Shown: piece by piece, positions 5,339-8,588 of the stretch
Layout: each line of letters starts with the position of its first letter
Numbering within the stretch: position 1 is the stretch's first letter
Assembly (NCBI GenBank): GCA_902765655.1
Contig: CACXAK010000112.1
Coordinates: 1-8,588, forward strand
Reading direction: 5' to 3'
Length of the DNA: 8,588 bases
Source: an uncultured bacterium
Lineage (GTDB): Bacteria; Cyanobacteriota; Vampirovibrionia; Gastranaerophilales; Gastranaerophilaceae
The notes under the pieces: model-generated
What the model was told of the DNA's origin: nothing
The model's input: only the letters and a program-made list of their open reading frames with translations
Database searches by the model: none
Program-made: the position numbers and the translations under genes

Positions 5339-6209
5339 TTATATAAAGTTAATAAATGATAAATTAGATGAATATATACAAATAGAGTCCCCGCAAACAA
5401 TTTTTAAATCAATGAAATACACTGTCACTCTTCCGGGGAAAAGGTTGCGTCCGATTATGTGTCTTGAAACATGTAAAATGCTTGGCGGGGAAATTGAAGA
5501 TGCAATTCCGACTGCATGTGCGATTGAGATGCTGCATGCTCAGACTCTTATTCATGATGATTTACCGTGTATGGATAATGATGATTACAGACGCGGGAAA
5601 TTGACAAATCACAAAGTTTTCGGGGAAGCAATTGCCGTATTGGCAGGGGATGCGCTTCTTACTTATGCTCCGCAAATAATTACAAAATATTCTGATAATC
5701 TTTCACCATCGATAAAAATCAGAGTGTTGAACGAGTATTTTAATTACGCAGGCGCAAGAGGGGTAATTGCAGGTCAGGTTGTTGATATAGAAAGTGAAAA
5801 AAATGATAATATAAATGACAAAGAAAAAACGCTCGATTATTTGCATCTTCACAAAACTTCCGATTTATTTCAGCTTGCAATGCGTTCAGGTGCAATTATT
5901 GCCAATGCAGAAGATGAAAAAATTTCTGAAGTGACGGAATTTGCAAGAAATTTCGGGCTTGCTTTTCAGATTGCTGATGATATTTTGGACGAAATCTCAA
6001 CATTTGAACAAATGGGCAAAACAATGGGGAAAGACAAGGATGAAAACAAATTAACTTATGTTTCGCTGTACGGTTTGGAAGATGCAAAATGTAAACTTTC
6101 TTGCATATTGGCTCAATGTCGTGATACAATGAAAAAACAGAATTTCAACTCAGTAATTTTCAATGAAATTATTGTGCAATTATACAAGAGAGTAGGGATA
6201 CAATGCTGA
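5325..6209 (+). CDS. Polyprenyl (farnesyl/geranylgeranyl) diphosphate synthase
   Basis: This enzyme condenses isopentenyl diphosphate with allylic diphosphates to make C15 or C20 prenyl diphosphates for undecaprenyl carriers, quinones or membrane lipids. From the ATG at 5325 it is 294 aa, close to E. coli IspA (299). It has PGKRLRP (37-43), the first Asp-rich motif DDLPCMD (78-84) followed by NDDYRRG, and the second motif DDILD (218-222). Gln-Thr occupy the positions 5 and 4 before the first motif, where E. coli FPP synthase has Tyr-Ser. Loss of the aromatic residue at -5 favours longer products in this family, so GGPP is possible; hence no symbol. An in-frame ATG at 5259 would overlap rsgA by 80 nt and add 22 basic residues unlike the family. 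CAGGGAA (5308-5314) supports 5325. It overlaps rsgA by 14 nt and the DUF212 gene by 7 nt. Confidence 0.93.
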   Translation: MKMNDYIKLINDKLDEYIQIESPQTIFKSMKYTVTLPGKRLRPIMCLETCKMLGGEIEDAIPTACAIEMLHAQTLIHDDLPCMDNDDYRRGKLTNHKVFGEAIAVLAGDALLTYAPQIITKYSDNLSPSIKIRVLNEYFNYAGARGVIAGQVVDIESEKNDNINDKEKTLDYLHLHKTSDLFQLAMRSGAIIANAEDEKISEVTEFARNFGLAFQIADDILDEISTFEQMGKTMGKDKDENKLTYVSLYGLEDAKCKLSCILAQCRDTMKKQNFNSVIFNEIIVQLYKRVGIQC

Positions 6210-6679
6210 TAGAATCATTTAAACATTTGGTCGCAAATAACGGTTACGAAGCTTTAAGCTGCGGGATATTATCTGCGTTTTTCGGTCAAATAATAAAGTT
6301 TATTTTGTTTACTATCAAAACAAAAAAAATTAATTTTAAAATATTTACTACAACAGGCGGAATGCCGAGTACACACTCAGCAGCCGTAATTTCTCTTTCT
6401 ACAATAGTCGGAATTTTAGAGGGTTTTGATTCAATCATTTTTGCTCTGTCGCTTGGGATTTCTTTGATTATTATGTATGATGCTGCAGGTTTAAGACGTG
6501 CTGCAGGTAAAACAGCCGCTTGTTTAAATAAGGTTATGGAAGAGATTTATAATCATGACTTGGAAGCTGTCGGCGGCAAGTTGAAAGAACTTTTAGGTCA
6601 TACACCGTTGGAAGTTTGGGTTGGTGCGACTTACGGTTTTGTTTTTGCATATTTTTATCATTTGTATATAACCGGTTAG
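6203..6679 (+). CDS. Divergent PAP2 family (DUF212) membrane protein
   Basis: The 158-residue protein carries the hallmarks of the DUF212/divergent PAP2 family (PF02681), integral membrane proteins related to lipid phosphatases: GGMPSTHSA (52-60), YDAAGLRRAAG (92-102) and KELLGHTPLEV (128-138). The PSTHS and GHTPLEV motifs correspond to the phosphatase PSGH and catalytic-His regions, but the activity of this family is not well established. Hydrophobic segments lie at about 17-37, 60-91 and 137-156. The start overlaps the prenyl synthase stop (ATGCTGA), with AGGGA (6194-6198) just upstream, so translation is probably coupled. Sitting directly behind a prenyl diphosphate synthase, it may dephosphorylate or handle prenyl (pyro)phosphates. 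I recall the same pairing next to cyanobacterial crtE, but have not checked it. Confidence 0.92.
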   Translation: MLIESFKHLVANNGYEALSCGILSAFFGQIIKFILFTIKTKKINFKIFTTTGGMPSTHSAAVISLSTIVGILEGFDSIIFALSLGISLIIMYDAAGLRRAAGKTAACLNKVMEEIYNHDLEAVGGKLKELLGHTPLEVWVGATYGFVFAYFYHLYITG

Positions 6680-6705
6680 TTTTATCATAACTTTTTTTAC
6701 ATTAT

Positions 6706-6734
6706 TTGCTAATTTTTATTTATCACTCTATAAT
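6706..6734 (+). promoter_or_regulatory. Sigma-70-type promoter of glyA
   Basis: TTGCTA (6706-6711) and a perfect TATAAT (6729-6734) are 17 bp apart, the best-formed promoter in the window. Transcription should begin near 6741, giving a leader of about 27 nt with the strong ribosome binding site AAGGGGAG (6749-6756). The leader is too short for a riboswitch. Confidence 0.65.
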
Positions 6735-6767
6735 TAATTAAAATATATAAGGGGAGAGTGTATAAAT

Positions 6768-8006
6768 ATGAATCTTGAACATGTAAAACAAACCGATCCG
6801 CAAATCGCAGCGGCTATTGATGCAGAATTAGAAAGACAGCAAAATACGATAGAGCTTATTGCAAGTGAAAATTGTACATCATTGGCTGTAATGGAAGCAT
6901 GTGGAAGTGTTTTGACCAATAAATATGCTGAAGGCAAACCACACAAGCGTTATTACAACGGTTGTGAACATATAGATGTAGTCGAAGAACTTGCTCAGAA
7001 AAGAGCATGCGAACTTTTTGGAATGGATCATGCAAATGTTCAGCCACATTCAGGTGCTCAGGCAAATATGGCTGTATTTATGGCTACAATGAAGCCGGGC
7101 GACAGAGTTTTGAGTATGGATTTATCAAATGGTGGTCACTTATCTCACGGTTCACCTGTTAATTTTTCCGGTTTGTATTTTGATGTAAAATCATACGGTA
7201 TCAATGAATTTGGGGAAATCGATTATGAAGACGTCCGCAAAATGGCTATTGAACATAAACCAAAATTGATTATTTGCGGGGCAAGTAATTATTCAAAAGT
7301 TATAGATTTTAAGAAATTCAGAGAAATTGCTGACGAAGTCGGGGCTTTGTTACTTGCTGATATTGCTCATATTGCAGGTCTTGTTGCAGCGGGCCTTCAC
7401 CCGTCACCTGCGGGGTATGCTCAGTTTGTTACCACAACAACACATAAATCTTTAAGAGGCCCAAGAGGTGGAATTATTATGTGTGATGAAGAATATGCTC
7501 AGATGATTGATAAGGCAGTATTCCCGGGAATGCAGGGCGGTCCGCTTGAACATATTATTGCAGGTAAAGCTGTTGCTTTACTGGAAGCTTCAAAACCTGA
7601 GTTTAAAGAATATGCTGCTCAGATTATAAAAAATGCAAAAGCACTTGCGCAGGGCTTAATGGATGAAGGACTCGATATTGTCGGTGGTATGACCGAAAAT
7701 CACCTGATGACTCTTGATTTAAGAAAAACGGGTAAAACCGGTAAAGATATGGCTAATGTGCTTGAAAGAGTCGGAATTACGGCAAATAAAAATACGGTCC
7801 CAAATGATCCGCAAAGTCCTTTTGTAACTTCCGGTATTCGACTTGGTACTCCTGCAGTTACAACAAGAGGATTTAAGGAAGAAGACATGACTGAAGTTGC
7901 AAAAATTATTGCATCTGCAATTTATTCGTCGGATAATGAAACTGCACTAAATAATCTTCACCTCAGAAGCATGAATTTATGTGCAAAACATCCGCTGTAT
8001 AACTAA
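6768..8006 (+). CDS. glyA: Serine hydroxymethyltransferase
   Basis: This PLP enzyme converts serine and tetrahydrofolate to glycine and 5,10-methylene-tetrahydrofolate, the main cytoplasmic source of one-carbon units. The 412-aa length is typical. Visible signatures are ELIASENCTS (29-38), KYAEGKPHKRYYNGCEHID (52-70), VQPHSGAQANMAVF (91-104), the PLP-ring contacts D198 and H201 region in ADIAHIAGLVAAGLHPSP (about 197-214), and the Schiff-base lysine K227 in VTTTTHKSLRGPRGG (221-235). The substrate-carboxylate arginine R358 is in TSGIRLGTPAVTTRG (354-368). All catalytic residues appear intact. It has its own promoter and strong ribosome binding site, separate from the rsgA run, and no terminator after it. 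The next gene begins 12 nt after the stop, so the two are probably co-transcribed. Confidence 0.98.
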   Translation: MNLEHVKQTDPQIAAAIDAELERQQNTIELIASENCTSLAVMEACGSVLTNKYAEGKPHKRYYNGCEHIDVVEELAQKRACELFGMDHANVQPHSGAQANMAVFMATMKPGDRVLSMDLSNGGHLSHGSPVNFSGLYFDVKSYGINEFGEIDYEDVRKMAIEHKPKLIICGASNYSKVIDFKKFREIADEVGALLLADIAHIAGLVAAGLHPSPAGYAQFVTTTTHKSLRGPRGGIIMCDEEYAQMIDKAVFPGMQGGPLEHIIAGKAVALLEASKPEFKEYAAQIIKNAKALAQGLMDEGLDIVGGMTENHLMTLDLRKTGKTGKDMANVLERVGITANKNTVPNDPQSPFVTSGIRLGTPAVTTRGFKEEDMTEVAKIIASAIYSSDNETALNNLHLRSMNLCAKHPLYN

Positions 8007-8010
8007 GGAG
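8005..8010 (+). promoter_or_regulatory. Ribosome binding site that fixes an ATT start
   Basis: AAGGAG overlaps the glyA stop codon (TAA at 8004-8006) and ends 8 nt before an ATT at 8019. No ATG, GTG or TTG in the downstream frame follows until ATG 8205. The site is therefore best explained as serving initiation at ATT 8019 (or ATT 8022). Confidence 0.6.
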
Positions 8011-8018
8011 AATCAAAA

Positions 8019-8588
8019 ATTATTATCAAGTTAACACATGCTCATATAATCGGAACAATAATTGCCTATATAATCGGGGTATTTTTAGTTCCTGTTGTTA
8101 TAAGTTTTTCCAAAAAGGAAGGACTTGTTGACCTGCCAAATGCGAGAAAAATTCATACAAAACCGATTTCACGAATTGGCGGGGTTGCAATATGGGGCAG
8201 TACGATGCTTACCTTTTTATGCCTTGTATTAATGAGTTATTATCCTTATGGAAAGCTGCTATCAGGAATATTACTTGGCGGTTCTCTGATGTTTTTACTT
8301 GGCTTAGTCGATGATGTATATGGCTTAGGCGCAAAATTTAAACTTGTAATGCAATTATCTATAGCTACGGTGGTGTATCTTTTAGGTGTGCAGATAGATA
8401 ATGTCCCGTTTTTTGGGGGTGTAGAACTCGGTATATGGTCTTATCCGATTACATTACTATGGATAGTCGGGATTTCCAATGCAATAAACTTTATTGACGG
8501 AGTCGACGGTTTGGCAGGTTCTGTTATTACTGTAAACTCAATAACGCTGGGTTTATTAGCCGTAACAGTTTCACCTGCAAGCCCGATA
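8019..8588 (+). CDS. WecA/TagO/MraY-family glycosyl-1-phosphate transferase, N-terminal 190 residues (cut by window edge)
   Basis: Enzymes of this membrane family (glycosyltransferase 4, PF00953) move a sugar-1-phosphate from a UDP-sugar to undecaprenyl phosphate, the first step of many cell-surface glycans. Conserved features are LVDLPNARKIH (36-46) and PISRIGG (49-55), the catalytic Asp pair in GLVDDVYGLG (D98, D99), and SNAINFIDGVDGLAG with N154, N157, D160 and D163. Hydrophobic segments lie at about 8-30, 54-77, 82-96 and 107-123. The motifs fit WecA/TagO better than MraY, but the sugar cannot be read from sequence. The frame is open from the glyA stop with no ordinary start codon before residue 63, while the family motifs begin at residue 36. 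With AAGGAG 8 nt upstream, ATT at 8019 is the likely start. Its placement after prenyl-lipid genes fits undecaprenyl-linked chemistry. Confidence 0.9.
   Translation, partial: MIIKLTHAHIIGTIIAYIIGVFLVPVVISFSKKEGLVDLPNARKIHTKPISRIGGVAIWGSTMLTFLCLVLMSYYPYGKLLSGILLGGSLMFLLGLVDDVYGLGAKFKLVMQLSIATVVYLLGVQIDNVPFFGGVELGIWSYPITLLWIVGISNAINFIDGVDGLAGSVITVNSITLGLLAVTVSPASPI

Noticed and set aside
6674..6697. Possible rho-independent terminator after the DUF212 gene (short stem then seven T)
   Set aside because: The best stem is only 4-5 bp (GTTA/TAAC or AGTT/AACT), too weak to call despite the T run.
6735..6767. Glycine or other riboswitch before glyA
   Set aside because: The predicted leader is about 27 nt, far too short for any known aptamer.
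8007..8204. Reading the WecA-like gene as a pseudogene or as a TAA read-through fusion to glyA
   Set aside because: The frame and motifs are intact and an AAGGAG sits at proper distance from ATT. glyA ends at its normal family length, so a fusion is unlikely.
1..8588. CRISPR arrays, insertion sequences, tRNA or rRNA genes
   Set aside because: No repeat-spacer pattern, transposase, terminal inverted repeats, tRNA-like cloverleaf or rRNA segment was seen on either strand.

Overview
The window is AT-rich bacterial chromosome. It most resembles a non-photosynthetic relative of cyanobacteria, of the Melainabacteria/Gastranaerophilales type. Three things point there: a RecG with the N-terminal extension I associate with cyanobacterial RecG, a plant/cyanobacteria-like prenyl synthase followed directly by a divergent-PAP2 (DUF212) gene, and low GC. 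No photosynthesis gene is present. The taxonomic placement is inference, not proof.

Layout. Positions 1-1317 (minus) hold the N-terminal half of recG, cut by the window edge. A divergent, palindrome-rich spacer follows, then an unrecognised lysine-rich gene (1476-2201, plus). Next is a small divergent pair: an Xre/Cro-type regulator (2294-2497, minus) and a 72-residue unknown (2608-2826, plus) with a 20-bp imperfect palindrome between them. Then comes a probable two-gene minus-strand operon: a Pro/Tyr/Asn-rich protein with HEAT-like repeats (3352-4206), then a small membrane protein (2855-3328).

From 4340 everything reads plus. rsgA, a prenyl diphosphate synthase gene and a DUF212 gene overlap end to end and are probably one transcript (4340-6679). 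glyA (6768-8006) has its own good promoter. It is followed at once by a WecA/TagO/MraY-family glycosyl-phosphate transferase that runs off the right edge. The prenyl synthase, the PAP2-like membrane protein and the WecA-like enzyme all touch prenyl-phosphate chemistry. This suggests, without proving it, a lipid-carrier/cell-envelope theme alongside housekeeping genes (ribosome maturation, one-carbon metabolism).

Two points about gene expression stand out. First, the three genes with no visible Shine-Dalgarno (recG, the Xre regulator, rsgA) all carry the same hexamer TAAAAT at exactly -12 to -7 from their ATG. There it would act as a -10 box and start transcription on the A of the start codon, so these look like leaderless mRNAs. 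Second, the WecA-like gene has a perfect AAGGAG but no ATG, GTG or TTG before its conserved N-terminal motifs, so it appears to begin at an ATT codon.
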